DNA of 8,712 bases, taken from contig DAHUZD010000231.1 in the NCBI GenBank assembly GCA_027306745.1, positions 1 through 8,712 on the forward strand, given 5' to 3'. Shown here piece by piece: positions 1 through 7,456 of the stretch. Within the stretch, counting starts at the first letter, position 1, and every line of letters starts with the position of its first letter. The notes under the pieces are model-generated. The model saw only the letters and a list, made by a program, of their open reading frames with translations. It was not told where the DNA came from and searched no databases. The position numbers and the translations under genes are program-made. This DNA comes from Acidobacteriaceae bacterium (GTDB lineage Bacteria; Acidobacteriota; Terriglobia; Terriglobales; Acidobacteriaceae).

Positions 1-1094
1 GCAAAGTTGATCGTGTTGCGGATCGACTCCTTCGTCTCGCCGGGCAGGCCGAGGATGAAGTCGCCGTGGATGGTCAGGCCCAGGTCGTGGCAGTCGCGGG
101 TGAACTCGCGCGCGCGTTCGACAGTGGCACCCTTCTTGAGGTTCTTGAGGATTTGCGGATCGCCGGACTCGTAGCCGACGATGAGCAGACGGCAGCCGGC
201 TTCACGCATGGCCTTGAGCGTGTCACGATCGGTGGTGACGCGCGAGGTGCAGGACCAGGTGAGCTTGAGCGGCTTCAGCTTTGCGCAGAGTTCAATGGTG
301 CGCGCTTTTTGAATATTGAAGGTGTCGTCGTCAAAGAAGTACTCCTTCACATGCGGAAAGAGTTCCTTGGCGTGGGCCATCTCTGCGGCAACGTCGTCGG
401 TGGAGCGCTTGCGCCATGCGTGCCCGCTCAGAGTCTGCGGCCACAGGCAGAAGGTGCACTGCGCCGGGCAGCCGCGCGTGGAGTAGAGCGAAACATAGGG
501 ATGCAACAGGAACGGGACGTTGTATTTGGTCACGTCCATATCGCGCGCGTAGATGTCGGTAACCCAAGGCAAATTGGGCCGGTCGAGATTCTCAATCTGC
601 GGGCGATCGGGGTTGTGTGCGATCTTTCCGTCTTTGCGATAGCTGATGCCGAGGATTTCTTCCAGCGGCTTGCCGTTGGCGTATTCAACAACGGAGAAGT
701 CAAATTCTCGACGGCAAACAAAGTCGATGACGGCGCACTCGTTGAGGGCGCGATCTGGCGAAGTGGTGACCGGTGGGCCGACGAAGGCGATTTTGATTTT
801 GGGATTGACGTCCTTGATGGCTTCGGCGAGCTTCTGGTCGCCGGTCCAGCCGGGTGTGCTCGTAAAGAGCACGAGGAACTCATATTGCTTGGCGATTTCG
901 ATGGTCTCTTCTGCCGAGACGTGGTGCGGCGGCGCATCAAGCAGCCGGGAGCCTTCCAATAGACCCGCAGGGTAGGCGAGCCAGACCGGGTACCAATAGG
1001 ACTCGATCTCACGCGTGGCCGGCCAGCGCGAACTGGCGCCACCGTCGAAGTTCTTGAAGGAGGGCGGATTGAGGAAAAGCGTTTTCAAGGGCAT
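1..1094 (-). CDS. hpnJ: Hopanoid-associated radical SAM protein HpnJ (3' end beyond window)
   Basis: Radical SAM enzyme of the HpnJ family. In Burkholderia, HpnJ is reported to be needed to convert glucosamine-capped bacteriohopanetetrol to the cyclitol ether, so it acts late in hopanoid side-chain modification. The window holds 364 complete codons from the N-terminus; the family is about 470 aa, so roughly 100 residues are missing off the left edge. The protein begins MPLKTLFLNPPS, followed by FDGGA and a 'DAPPHH' segment near residue 53-58. An N-terminal B12-binding-like fold spans about 1-150. The radical SAM cluster CPAQCTFC has cysteines at 209, 213 and 216, followed by LWPQT, then FFDDDTF (253-259), VGYESG (306-311) and GDFILGLPGET (344-354). 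All of these match my memory of HpnJ proteins. The ATG is preceded by AAAGGA at a 6-nt spacing. It lies 73 bp downstream of pyrE on the same strand with no clear terminator between, so it is probably co-transcribed. The family call is confident; the exact reaction in this organism is inferred. Confidence 0.9.
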   Translation of the reverse strand, partial: MPLKTLFLNPPSFKNFDGGASSRWPATREIESYWYPVWLAYPAGLLEGSRLLDAPPHHVSAEETIEIAKQYEFLVLFTSTPGWTGDQKLAEAIKDVNPKIKIAFVGPPVTTSPDRALNECAVIDFVCRREFDFSVVEYANGKPLEEILGISYRKDGKIAHNPDRPQIENLDRPNLPWVTDIYARDMDVTKYNVPFLLHPYVSLYSTRGCPAQCTFCLWPQTLSGHAWRKRSTDDVAAEMAHAKELFPHVKEYFFDDDTFNIQKARTIELCAKLKPLKLTWSCTSRVTTDRDTLKAMREAGCRLLIVGYESGDPQILKNLKKGATVERAREFTRDCHDLGLTIHGDFILGLPGETKESIRNTINF

Positions 1095-1167
1095 AGCAGT
1101 TCCTTTAATTTTAGCACCCGGAAGAGTGCATCTGGGCTGAATTTTTGCGGGCTGCGCTGCCGGGTCG

Positions 1168-1776
1168 CTACACAGCTCCGCTGGCGCGCAGGGCCAGGTG
1201 TGCCGCGCGCACATCCGCAGCGGTAAAGAGCGCAAGGAAAGGAGCGCCGTTGGCCGCAGTTTCCACCGCGGCGCGTCCGTTCTGCTCTTGGCGGTCGACC
1301 AGACAGAGGACTCCAGCAACCTCCATGCCTGCCTCGCGTGCGGCGGCAATGGCGTTGATGGTGGAGCCACCCGTGGTGCAAACATCATCAACGATGACCA
1401 CGCGCGAACCAGGCTGACAAAAGCCTTCAATGCGGCGTCCGGTGCCATGGGATTTTTCAGCTTTGCGGACGAGAAAGCCATGCACCAGCGGCGTGGCTGG
1501 GTCTTCCGCGCGCCGCCATGCGCTGGCCGAAGCGATGTTGGAGACCAGTGGGTCCGCGCCCAGGGTGAGTCCACCGATAGCGGCGGGGTGCAAATTGTGC
1601 GTGCGGATCAGATCGTAGAGCAGCAGACCGGCCAGGCGCCCACCATCGGCGTGCAAGGTGGTGGTGCGGCAGTCGATGTAGTAATCACTGCGTGCACCGG
1701 AGGAGAGCACAAAGTCTCCCAGGCGGAAGGAGTGCTGCGCGATCAGGTTGAGGAGTGTGGTGCGATGGTCGGACAT
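1168..1776 (-). CDS. pyrE: Orotate phosphoribosyltransferase
   Basis: PyrE transfers the phosphoribosyl group of PRPP to orotate to make OMP, the fifth step of de novo UMP synthesis, in the cytoplasm. The protein is 202 aa, within the normal bacterial range. Visible family features are FxLSSGxxSDYYID near 22-35, the GGLTLGADPL segment at 68-77, the catalytic flexible loop RKAEKSHGT (104-112), and the PRPP-binding motif VVIVDDVCTTGGS (126-138), followed by a late DRQEQNG (161-167). The start chosen is MSDHRTTLLN. The frame stays open to another ATG 14 codons upstream, but that extension (MRSRWESRYNLHTI) has no family character. Neither start has a good Shine-Dalgarno sequence, so the message may be leaderless or nearly so (see the candidate promoter). 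hpnJ follows 73 bp downstream on the same strand. The gene is intact with all key motifs present. Confidence 0.96.
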   Translation of the reverse strand: MSDHRTTLLNLIAQHSFRLGDFVLSSGARSDYYIDCRTTTLHADGGRLAGLLLYDLIRTHNLHPAAIGGLTLGADPLVSNIASASAWRRAEDPATPLVHGFLVRKAEKSHGTGRRIEGFCQPGSRVVIVDDVCTTGGSTINAIAAAREAGMEVAGVLCLVDRQEQNGRAAVETAANGAPFLALFTAADVRAAHLALRASGAV

Positions 1777-1788
1777 GATTGTATGCAA

Positions 1789-1818
1789 ATTGTAGCGACT
1801 CTCCCACCTGGACCGCAA
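1789..1818 (-). promoter_or_regulatory. Candidate pyrE promoter giving a very short leader
   Basis: Read on the minus strand, TTGCGG (1818-1813), an 18-nt spacer and TACAAT (1794-1789) resemble a sigma-70 promoter. The predicted start would fall about 5-7 nt before the pyrE ATG, which fits the missing ribosome-binding site. A second TACAAT lies at 1783-1778, directly next to the ATG and 11 bp from the first, so the box is duplicated in direct orientation. The -35 match is only 3 of 6, so the call is weak. Confidence 0.3.
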
Positions 1819-1891
1819 AGAACGCGGCGAGGGCGGGGAACACGGCGCTCAGAAAGACTCATCGGTGAGAGGTGGCTTCACTCCTACCCCA

Positions 1892-1924
1892 CCCCACTCA
1901 AGCCCAAAGACGGCTTGAATGGGG
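1892..1924 (-). repeat. Intergenic palindrome / hairpin between CPBP gene and pyrE
   Basis: The 13-base arm CCCCATTCAAGCC and its partner GGCTTGAGTGGGG flank a 7-nt loop. In RNA made from the minus strand every position pairs, with one U-G wobble. In plus-strand RNA that position would be a C-A mismatch, so the stem suits the direction of transcription. It sits just past the CPBP stop. No U-run follows, so it is not a classic intrinsic terminator, although it could act as a 3'-end stabiliser or a weak terminator. The outer flank continues with more C-rich sequence (CCTACCCCACCCC on the plus strand). I recall similar 'ACCCCACCC...GGGTGGGG' palindromes as abundant dispersed repeats in Acidobacteriaceae genomes; that is memory, not a search. 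The rest of the 1777-1941 gap shows nothing else I can support. Confidence 0.6.
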
Positions 1925-1941
1925 CGCGGGATTCTAACGCT

Positions 1942-2754
1942 TCAATTTTTCAGTCGTTCCAAATGTGTGAAGCCGCCACTGGCGGAAAAGACGGCCAGAA
2001 ATATGGACAGGTTGTACGTTGCATGCACCAGCGCCGAGGCGGCAACGGAGCCAGTGCGCTGGCGAACAGCGGTAAGCACCAGGCTGACGAGGAAAACCAT
2101 GGCCAGCGGCGCGGTGGCGTGCGCCAATTGCTGAGCGTGCAGCAGCGCAAAGGGAATGCTGGTGAGCACGGCCGCAGGAAGCACGCCCGTCCATCGGCGC
2201 AGCGCAGGATAGAGAAATCCGCGAAAGGCCAGTTCCTCAAAGGCCGGGGCAATAAGCGTGCCAAAGATGGCCACCATCCACGCATCCAGTGGCTTGCGAA
2301 AGAAGGAGTCGACGGGCAGTTCCTTCGGCACGGGCAGATAGTTCGAAAGTAGCTGGATGCTGACGGCCAACAGCACGCCAGCCAGCAGCAGTCGTCCTGC
2401 TTGTCTGCGCGCGATGGAGAAATTCCAGCAGACGCCACGTGTAAAAGACTGGCTCCAAGCACGGGAGAAGAGCAAGGACGCGATGAGAACGACGGAGCCA
2501 TAGGCCAGCGCCATGATGGGAATAGAAAAACGCGGCTCGGCAACAATTTTTTCCAGCGGCATGGGGCCAAACCAGTGCTGATGCAGCGCCAATGCGGCTG
2601 TAGCTCCCTGCAAAACGAAAACCAGAAAGATCGCAATGGCAAAAAATGCGACTGCATCAAAAAAGCCAGGGCCATCAGCGCGTGCAGGTTCAGGCGCATG
2701 AAGCGGGTCCTGCTCCGGCGGCAGCGGGGGAAGAATCTCCGGCTCCGGTGTCAT
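1942..2754 (-). CDS. CPBP family intramembrane glutamic endopeptidase (CAAX protease-like)
   Basis: This is a polytopic inner-membrane protein of 270 aa in the CPBP (Rce1/Abi-like) family of intramembrane proteases. The catalytic signatures are present: EELAFRG with E173, E174 and R178, then F202-ALL-H206 in the next conserved helix, and H244-ATY-N248 in the third motif. A soluble, Pro/Glu-rich N-terminus of about 30 residues is followed by roughly seven hydrophobic segments (about 33-58, 78-97, 119-140, 158-175, 190-208, 214-230 and 236-257). The substrate cannot be read from sequence. Bacterial members range from bacteriocin self-immunity to protein maturation and sporulation roles, and most are uncharacterised. 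The ATG overlaps the uvrA stop as ATGA. The ribosome-binding site AAGGAG lies within the last uvrA codons, which strongly suggests translational coupling to uvrA. A hairpin follows the stop. Confidence 0.92.
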   Translation of the reverse strand: MTPEPEILPPLPPEQDPLHAPEPARADGPGFFDAVAFFAIAIFLVFVLQGATAALALHQHWFGPMPLEKIVAEPRFSIPIMALAYGSVVLIASLLFSRAWSQSFTRGVCWNFSIARRQAGRLLLAGVLLAVSIQLLSNYLPVPKELPVDSFFRKPLDAWMVAIFGTLIAPAFEELAFRGFLYPALRRWTGVLPAAVLTSIPFALLHAQQLAHATAPLAMVFLVSLVLTAVRQRTGSVAASALVHATYNLSIFLAVFSASGGFTHLERLKN

Positions 2755-5597
2755 GCGGTCTCCTTGCGCCGGGAGCGCTGCGGCGTGGCCGGGGCCTGGC
2801 CTGCAAAGTAGCGTGCCAGCAGGCGGCCCGTGTGGGATGCGGCCTGCGCGGCCACAGTTTGCGGCGTGCCTTCGGCAACGATTTTTCCGCCTTCGTCGCC
2901 GCTCTCCGGGCCTAGGTCCAAGATCCAGTCGGCGCTGCGGATGACATCCAGGTTGTGCTCGATGACGATAACGGTGTTGCCGTGGCTGGCCAGACGATGG
3001 AGCACCTCCAGCAGCTTGCGCACATCGTCAAAGTGCAGGCCCGTCGTGGGTTCATCCAGCAGATAGAGTGTGCGTCCGGTTTGGCGTTTGGAGAGTTCCT
3101 TGGCCAGCTTCATGCGCTGGGCTTCGCCGCCAGAGAGTGTCGTTGCCGACTGGCCGAGATGCACGTAGCCGAGTCCAACCTCGTTGAGCGTCTCCAGTTT
3201 TTGCCGAATGGCAGGAATGTTGCCCAGCACGGGCAAGGCGTCGGCAATGGGCAGGTCCAGAATATCGGCGATGGAATAGCCCTGAAAGCGGACGGACAGC
3301 GTCTCCTGATTGTAGCGGCGGCCCTTGCAGACCTCGCACTGCACATAGACATCAGGCAGAAAGTTCATTTCAATCTTGCGCTGGCCATCGCCTTGGCAGG
3401 CTTCGCAGCGGCCTCCAGCCAGATTGAAAGAGAAACGTCCGGCCTTGTAACCGCGCTCGCGTGACTCCGGCAGCATGGAGAAGAGGTCACGGATGGCGGT
3501 GAAGACCCCGGTATAGGTAGCTGGGTTGGAGCGGGGCGTACGTCCGATGGGGGACTGGTCGATCTGCACGGCCTTATCGATTTGGCTGAGTCCTTCGACA
3601 CGCGTGTGCGCCAAGGGAGCCTCGCGGGAGCGGTACAAGGATTGCGCCAGAGCGCGGTACAGTGTGTTGTTGACCAGCGTGCTTTTTCCGGAGCCGGAAA
3701 CGCCGGTAACGGCAGTGATGACTCCCAACGGGAAGCGCGCGGTGACGTTGCGCAAATTGTGGCCGCGCGCGCCGTGCACGGTGATCCAATGCTGGCCCGG
3801 TTGCCGCGGCGTGGAGTTGGGGACGGTCTGGAGTTTGCCGGCCAGATATTGTCCAGTGAGTGAGCCAGGCGTTTTTTCGACTGCTTCCGGTGTGCCGCTG
3901 GCGATGAGCGCGCCGCCCAGGCGGCCTGCGCCGGGGCCAAGGTCCAGCACATAGTCGGCGCGGCGGATGGTGTCTTCATCGTGCTCGACAACCAGCACAG
4001 TGTTGCCCAAGTCGCGCAGGGAGAGCAGCGCAGCGATCAGGCGGTCATTGTCGCGCTGGTGCAGGCCGATGGAGGGTTCGTCGAGCACATACAAAACGCC
4101 GCGCAGGCGCGTGCCGATCTGCGTGGCCAGCCGGATGCGCTGGGCTTCACCGCCAGAGAGCGTGGCTGAGCTGCGGCTGAGCGTGAGATACCCCAGACCC
4201 ACAGCATTCAAATACTCCAGCCGTTCGACGATCTCACTTTGCAGGCGGCTGGCGATCTTGCGTTCGCGTCCGCTCAGCGTAAGTGCGCGCGCAGCGGTCA
4301 GGGCCTGTGTTAGCGGCAAGGCCACAAACTCCGCAATGGAGTGTCCGCCGACGCGGACGCTGAGCGACTCGGGACGCAGACGCTGGCCGTGGCAGGCTGG
4401 GCACTCGGATGCGGACATGTATTCCAGCAGGCGCTGTTTGTAGCTGTCAGAGGTGGTTTCCTCCAGCACATCGCGCAGCCAGCCCAGCACGCCGGCGAAG
4501 TGGCCACGCCGCAATCCGCCCGACTCTGGGCCGTTGAGCAAAATCTGCTGCTGCCGTTCAGACAGTTTTTCAAAGGGCTTGCGGAGGTCGATCTTTTCCT
4601 GCTCGGCCAGCTTGCGCAGCATGCGCTGCATGTACTCGGAGCCGCTGCTGGGGCCTAGGCCGCCATCCAGCAACGGTTTGGTCCAGTCGACGATCACCTT
4701 GGCTGGGTCAAAGTCATAGAGTCCGCCGAGGCCATTGCAGTTGGGGCAGGCTCCAAAGGTGCTGTTGAAGGAGAAGCTGCGCGGCTCAAGCTTGGGCACG
4801 CTGGTGCCGCAGTCCATGCAGGCTAGCAGCGAGGAATGCAGATGCTCCCGGCTGGCACCCGTGCTGGCGTTGGTGATGGCGACCAGCACCAGTCCGCCCG
4901 CCATTTGCAAGGCGCGTGTAACGGCAGACTCCAGCCGCTTTTCCACGCCGGGCTTCATGATGAGCCGGTCAACGATGGCCTCGATCGTGTGGTTCTTGCG
5001 CTTGTCGAGCGTAATCGGTTCGGCCAAGTCGCGCACGGAACCATCCACGCGCGCGCGAAAACCCTGCTGGTCGAGCTTTTCCAACTCGTTGCGGAACTCT
5101 CCTTTGCGCCCGCGCACGATGGGAGCGTAGATGGTCACGCGCAGGCCAACGCCCTGCTCCCAGCCCTGTTCCAGGATGAGCGCCACGATCTGTTCCGGGC
5201 TTTGCCGCGCGATGGGCTTGCCGCATTGCGGGCAGTGCGGCGTGCCAATGGAGGCGTATAGAAGGCGTAGATAGTCGTAAATTTCCGTGACGGTGCCCAC
5301 CGTGGAGCGCGGACTGCGGGTGGTGGTGCGCTGCTCTATGGAAATCGCCGGGCTGAGGCCCTCGATGGAATCCACATCGGGGCGCTCCATCTGGTCAAGA
5401 AACTGGCGCGCGTAGGCCGAGAGCGTTTCCACGTAGCGGCGCTGGCCCTCTGCGTAGATGGTGTCAAAGGCCAGTGAAGATTTGCCGGAGCCGGACAAGC
5501 CGGTAATCACGGTGAAGGAATTGCGGGGAATTGTGACCGTGATATTTTTCAGGTTGTGCTGGCGTGCGCCACGGACGGTAATTTGGCTGACGGGCAT
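2751..5597 (-). CDS. uvrA: UvrABC excinuclease subunit A
   Basis: UvrA is the damage-sensing ABC-type ATPase of nucleotide excision repair. It forms a dimer, recognises distorted DNA and loads UvrB. This protein is 948 aa, matching the usual length of about 940. Walker A motifs are GLSGSGKSS (33-41) and GVSGSGKST (632-640). ABC signatures LSGGEAQ are at 480-486 and 821-827. Walker B motifs are LYVLDEP (502-508) and LYLLDEP (844-850), and the switch histidines are H539 and H881. Zinc-finger cysteines are C260/C263 with C284/C287, and C731/C734 with C754/C757; extra CxxC pairs sit at 122/125 and 399/402. The UvrB-binding region falls about 130-250. The frame is open for 120 codons further upstream, but family homology begins at [16 protein letters not shown], preceded by AGAGG at a short spacing. 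The C-terminus is a basic tail, RSRRKETA. It is the first gene of a unit with the CPBP protease. I saw no convincing LexA box in the 228-bp region upstream. Confidence 0.98.
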   Translation of the reverse strand: MPVSQITVRGARQHNLKNITVTIPRNSFTVITGLSGSGKSSLAFDTIYAEGQRRYVETLSAYARQFLDQMERPDVDSIEGLSPAISIEQRTTTRSPRSTVGTVTEIYDYLRLLYASIGTPHCPQCGKPIARQSPEQIVALILEQGWEQGVGLRVTIYAPIVRGRKGEFRNELEKLDQQGFRARVDGSVRDLAEPITLDKRKNHTIEAIVDRLIMKPGVEKRLESAVTRALQMAGGLVLVAITNASTGASREHLHSSLLACMDCGTSVPKLEPRSFSFNSTFGACPNCNGLGGLYDFDPAKVIVDWTKPLLDGGLGPSSGSEYMQRMLRKLAEQEKIDLRKPFEKLSERQQQILLNGPESGGLRRGHFAGVLGWLRDVLEETTSDSYKQRLLEYMSASECPACHGQRLRPESLSVRVGGHSIAEFVALPLTQALTAARALTLSGRERKIASRLQSEIVERLEYLNAVGLGYLTLSRSSATLSGGEAQRIRLATQIGTRLRGVLYVLDEPSIGLHQRDNDRLIAALLSLRDLGNTVLVVEHDEDTIRRADYVLDLGPGAGRLGGALIASGTPEAVEKTPGSLTGQYLAGKLQTVPNSTPRQPGQHWITVHGARGHNLRNVTARFPLGVITAVTGVSGSGKSTLVNNTLYRALAQSLYRSREAPLAHTRVEGLSQIDKAVQIDQSPIGRTPRSNPATYTGVFTAIRDLFSMLPESRERGYKAGRFSFNLAGGRCEACQGDGQRKIEMNFLPDVYVQCEVCKGRRYNQETLSVRFQGYSIADILDLPIADALPVLGNIPAIRQKLETLNEVGLGYVHLGQSATTLSGGEAQRMKLAKELSKRQTGRTLYLLDEPTTGLHFDDVRKLLEVLHRLASHGNTVIVIEHNLDVIRSADWILDLGPESGDEGGKIVAEGTPQTVAAQAASHTGRLLARYFAGQAPATPQRSRRKETA

Positions 5598-5720
5598 TAC
5601 CTCTAGGATTTCGGGCGCGGCAGCGCCTGTCAAGCGCGGTGCCCCTGGTCGGCGGTTTTGGGCCGATTGGGTCGGCTGTAGCCGGAGGAACCCCATTTGC
5701 CAATAAGCGAACCTCTTGCA

Positions 5721-5748
5721 TTGCCGATAAAGTCTGCGAGAATACTGT
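5721..5748 (+). promoter_or_regulatory. Candidate promoter for the 59-aa membrane protein gene
   Basis: TTGCCG (5721-5726), a 16-nt spacer and TACTGT (5743-5748) form a sigma-70-like pair about 80 bp upstream of the small plus-strand gene. Each box matches consensus at four positions (TTGCCG shares TTG-C; TACTGT shares TA and the final T plus little else), so this is only a candidate. It lies in the 228-bp divergent region shared with uvrA. Nothing else in that region is convincing apart from a small GCCGA/TCGGC stem at 5662-5676. Confidence 0.2.
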
Positions 5749-5825
5749 GCAAACGCGCGGCGATTCTTCAGCGATGCGCAGGGGTTGGGATTGCGCCAGA
5801 TCCAGATCAAGGGTAGGGAAATCAC

Positions 5826-6005
5826 ATGATGATGACGCTGGTGGTTTGTGCTTCTTTGGCCGCTTTGACGATGGGTGTTTTGCTGGCCTATGGACTGTGC
5901 CGCGCAATGTTCGGTTTGTTCCGCCACGATGTACAGATGCGTGCACTGCGCGCGCAAAGTGGCTCGGTTGCAGCCGCCACCAAAGCTGTTCCCTCGGCTT
6001 TGTAA
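5826..6005 (+). CDS. Small single-pass membrane protein (59 aa), function unknown
   Basis: I do not recognise a family. The reading frame encodes 59 residues starting [16 protein letters not shown]. Residues 4-25 form one hydrophobic helix with two cysteines (C8, C25). A basic, partly amphipathic tail follows (R26, R33, H34, R39, R42) with a small-residue C-terminus rich in Ala and Ser. By the positive-inside rule the tail would face the cytoplasm. AGGGA lies 6 nt before the first of three consecutive ATGs; the second would have a 9-nt spacing, so the start is uncertain by one or two codons. It is divergent from uvrA and ends 24 bp from the 3' end of a convergent gene, so it stands as its own transcription unit. 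The evidence is a good ribosome-binding site, a clear membrane helix and an otherwise empty gap. Conservation would be needed to settle it. Confidence 0.6.
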   Translation: MMMTLVVCASLAALTMGVLLAYGLCRAMFGLFRHDVQMRALRAQSGSVAAATKAVPSAL

Positions 6006-6029
6006 GGTGAAATCCTGCTTCCGGCCTGT

Positions 6030-6593
6030 TTACTGCGAGAGCGAAAAATCCAATTCTTTCGGCGGATGTGTCGCGTCGCCGCCCACCAGAACATAGTTAT
6101 AGGGGCTGCCTTGCAACAGAGCGTGCAGCGTCTGGCTCACCGTACCCGGCCCATAGCTTCCATAAATTCTCATATCTCCGCTCAGCCCGGTTACTTTCAG
6201 GCCTGTCTGTTGGCTGACCGCGTCTAAAATCGCCTGCAGGCTAGAGTTTTTGGCCACAATGGTCAGTTGATCGCCGTTGAGGATGACCGTGGCTGGCTCT
6301 GCCGGTTGCTGCGCGGGCGGAATAGGCCAGGCGGGAGCCGGGGGCTGGACGGGTACCGGCTTTGGCGCGACGATGGGTTGCGCTGGAGTGGTGTTCTTGG
6401 CCAGCCGGTGAACTTTGCGGTGGTGTTTATGTGTGTACTTTGGATGCGAAGTGGCAGGCTTGGTGGCGGCGGCAGCGGGCGCTGGACTGGCTTGTGCATG
6501 CACCATGCCAGAGCTTTGCATCAACGCGCCGAGGCACAGGCAGCAGGATATCCGATGCAGTGCGGTCGTCGACAGAATGCTGCGGTGAGCCAT
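6030..6593 (-). CDS. Secreted/periplasmic protein with C-terminal STN-like (secretin/TonB short N-terminal) domain
   Basis: The protein has 187 residues in three parts. The first is an N-terminal export signal with a basic start, a hydrophobic core around 14-29 and a likely cleavage site after AQA (about residue 35). The second is a low-complexity linker, about 36-102, very rich in Pro, Ala, Lys and His (including KYTHKHHRK at 52-60, then PKPVPVQPPAPAWPIPP). The third is a compact domain at about 103-173 with the pattern LTIVAKNSSLQAILDAV, QTGLKV, then VSQTLHALLQGSPYNYVLVGG. That pattern of a strand, a helix starting at 'sLqaiLdav', 'qtGl.v' and 'LL.gs...y' is typical of STN domains, which sit in the periplasm at the front of secretins and TonB-dependent transducers. 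Here the domain stands alone with no beta-barrel. The ATG has only a weak AGG nearby. A role in binding an envelope partner or the cell wall through the basic linker is possible but is inference. Confidence 0.75.
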   Translation of the reverse strand: MAHRSILSTTALHRISCCLCLGALMQSSGMVHAQASPAPAAAATKPATSHPKYTHKHHRKVHRLAKNTTPAQPIVAPKPVPVQPPAPAWPIPPAQQPAEPATVILNGDQLTIVAKNSSLQAILDAVSQQTGLKVTGLSGDMRIYGSYGPGTVSQTLHALLQGSPYNYVLVGGDATHPPKELDFSLSQ

Positions 6594-6696
6594 CGTGCAC
6601 CTAGACTAGCAGCCATACGGATGTGTGCAAAGGTGGCGGCGCAGACTCTTGCCTCCGGTGGAATCCTAGCGCGCGGGTCGCGCAGGGGCGGCGCGT

Positions 6697-6705
6697 TGGT
6701 ATATG
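6697..6705 (+). promoter_or_regulatory. Candidate extended -10 promoter for the nitroreductase gene
   Basis: TGGTATATG fits an extended -10 element (TGn followed by TATATG at 6700-6705). No good -35 box is present at 16-18 bp upstream, which extended -10 promoters tolerate. The start of transcription would fall near 6711-6712, placing the AAGGA ribosome-binding site at the very 5' end of a leader of about 13 nt. The remainder of the 6594-6724 divergent region shows no other supported signal. Confidence 0.35.
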
Positions 6706-6724
6706 CTGGCCAAGGAATCCCACC

Positions 6725-7408
6725 ATGGCAGAAGTGTTGCCGCAGGATGATGAGCTAACGATGAGCGCACAAAAGGAAAAGTCTCTGACGCAGGTGATCG
6801 CACAGCGACGCGCCACGCCCAGCTTTGATGGCGCGCCCATGGCTGATGTGGACTTGAGGAAGATATTGCAAGCCGGCTTGAGCGCGCCCAGCGGTTACAA
6901 CATGCAGCCGTGGCGTTTCGTGGTGGTTCGCAATCCAGAACAGAAAAAGCGCCTGCGGCTGGCCAGTTTTAACCAGGCCAAGGTGGAAGAGGCTTCGGCC
7001 GTGATTGTCGCCTGTGGCGATGCGGACGGCTGGCGCAACGGTGATCTGGATGAGATGCTGCGGCTGGGCAAAGAGGGCGGCATGTCGGAGAGCTACGCCG
7101 AACAGGCCCGCCAAAACATTCCGAATTATCTAGGCAACCATCCCAACATCGCCATGTGGCTCACCAAGCAGGTGATGATCGCTTTTACGCACATGATGCT
7201 GATGGCCGAAGCGCTGGGTTACGACACCGCGCCCATGGAAGGTTTTGAGCAGGAAAAGGTGCGCGAAGTGCTCAAGCTGCCGCTGAGCTACCACGCAGTG
7301 GCTTTGTTGGCGCTGGGGCACCGCAAGGGCACGGACAAACACAACGGTGGGCGATTTGAGATGGCGCGCGTTGTTTTTGAAGATGAATTCGGCCGGCACC
7401 TGCACTAA
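6725..7408 (+). CDS. Nitroreductase family FMN-dependent oxidoreductase
   Basis: A 227-aa cytoplasmic flavoprotein of the nitroreductase superfamily, whose members use NAD(P)H and FMN to reduce nitro-aromatics, quinones, flavins or other substrates. The FMN-phosphate-binding start of the fold is seen as AQRRATPSFDG (26-36), and the flavin-contacting stretch APSGYNMQPWRF is at 54-65. Further family marks are LGYDTAPMEGF (164-174) and the late ALLALGHRKG (193-202). The start at 6725 is chosen because AAGGA lies 9 nt upstream; the frame extends 34 codons further without family character. An internal ATG at codon 13 (6761) has only a distant AGGA. The physiological substrate cannot be told from sequence. 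A Nudix hydrolase gene follows 48 bp downstream on the same strand, probably in the same operon. The gene is complete with nothing odd. Confidence 0.93.
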   Translation: MAEVLPQDDELTMSAQKEKSLTQVIAQRRATPSFDGAPMADVDLRKILQAGLSAPSGYNMQPWRFVVVRNPEQKKRLRLASFNQAKVEEASAVIVACGDADGWRNGDLDEMLRLGKEGGMSESYAEQARQNIPNYLGNHPNIAMWLTKQVMIAFTHMMLMAEALGYDTAPMEGFEQEKVREVLKLPLSYHAVALLALGHRKGTDKHNGGRFEMARVVFEDEFGRHLH

Positions 7409-7456
7409 TCCATTGGGGCATTCCATCCTTGAATTCGTAAACGGCTTTACCAACAC

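Noticed and set aside
66..962. Long open frame (298 codons) on the plus strand
   Set aside because: It is entirely antisense to hpnJ, whose translation carries the radical SAM motif and family landmarks. The plus-strand product resembles no known fold and is a GC-driven shadow.
1095..1167. Possible terminator between pyrE and hpnJ
   Set aside because: Only a 4-bp GCAC/GTGC stem is present with no following T-run in the transcribed direction.
1198..2352. 384-codon open frame on the plus strand
   Set aside because: It runs antisense across pyrE, the intergenic hairpin and most of the CPBP gene, both of which have clear catalytic motifs. Its own product is low-complexity and charged with no recognisable domain.
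3965..5130. Several 60-170 codon plus-strand frames
   Set aside because: All lie antisense to the fully motif-supported uvrA coding sequence and have no recognisable features.
5605..5633. Perfect TTGACA on the minus strand upstream of uvrA
   Set aside because: At 17 bp spacing the -10 would be AATCCT, a poor match, and transcription would begin at the ATG, excluding the ribosome-binding site. Not convincing as the uvrA promoter.
5662..5676. GCCGA / TCGGC stem with a 5-nt loop in the uvrA leader
   Set aside because: Only five base pairs, with no T-run or adjoining structure; expected often in GC-rich DNA.
5688..5713. Two GAACC half-sites 21 bp apart, considered as a LexA/SOS operator for uvrA
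   Set aside because: The spacing fits neither the GAAC-N4-GTTC nor the GTTC-N7-GTTC type of LexA site known to me, so it is probably chance.
5598..5957. 120-codon N-terminal extension of uvrA
   Set aside because: The frame is open by chance. Known UvrA proteins begin at the position of [11 protein letters not shown], and the extension is rich in unusual His/Gln/Arg and overlaps the divergent small gene.
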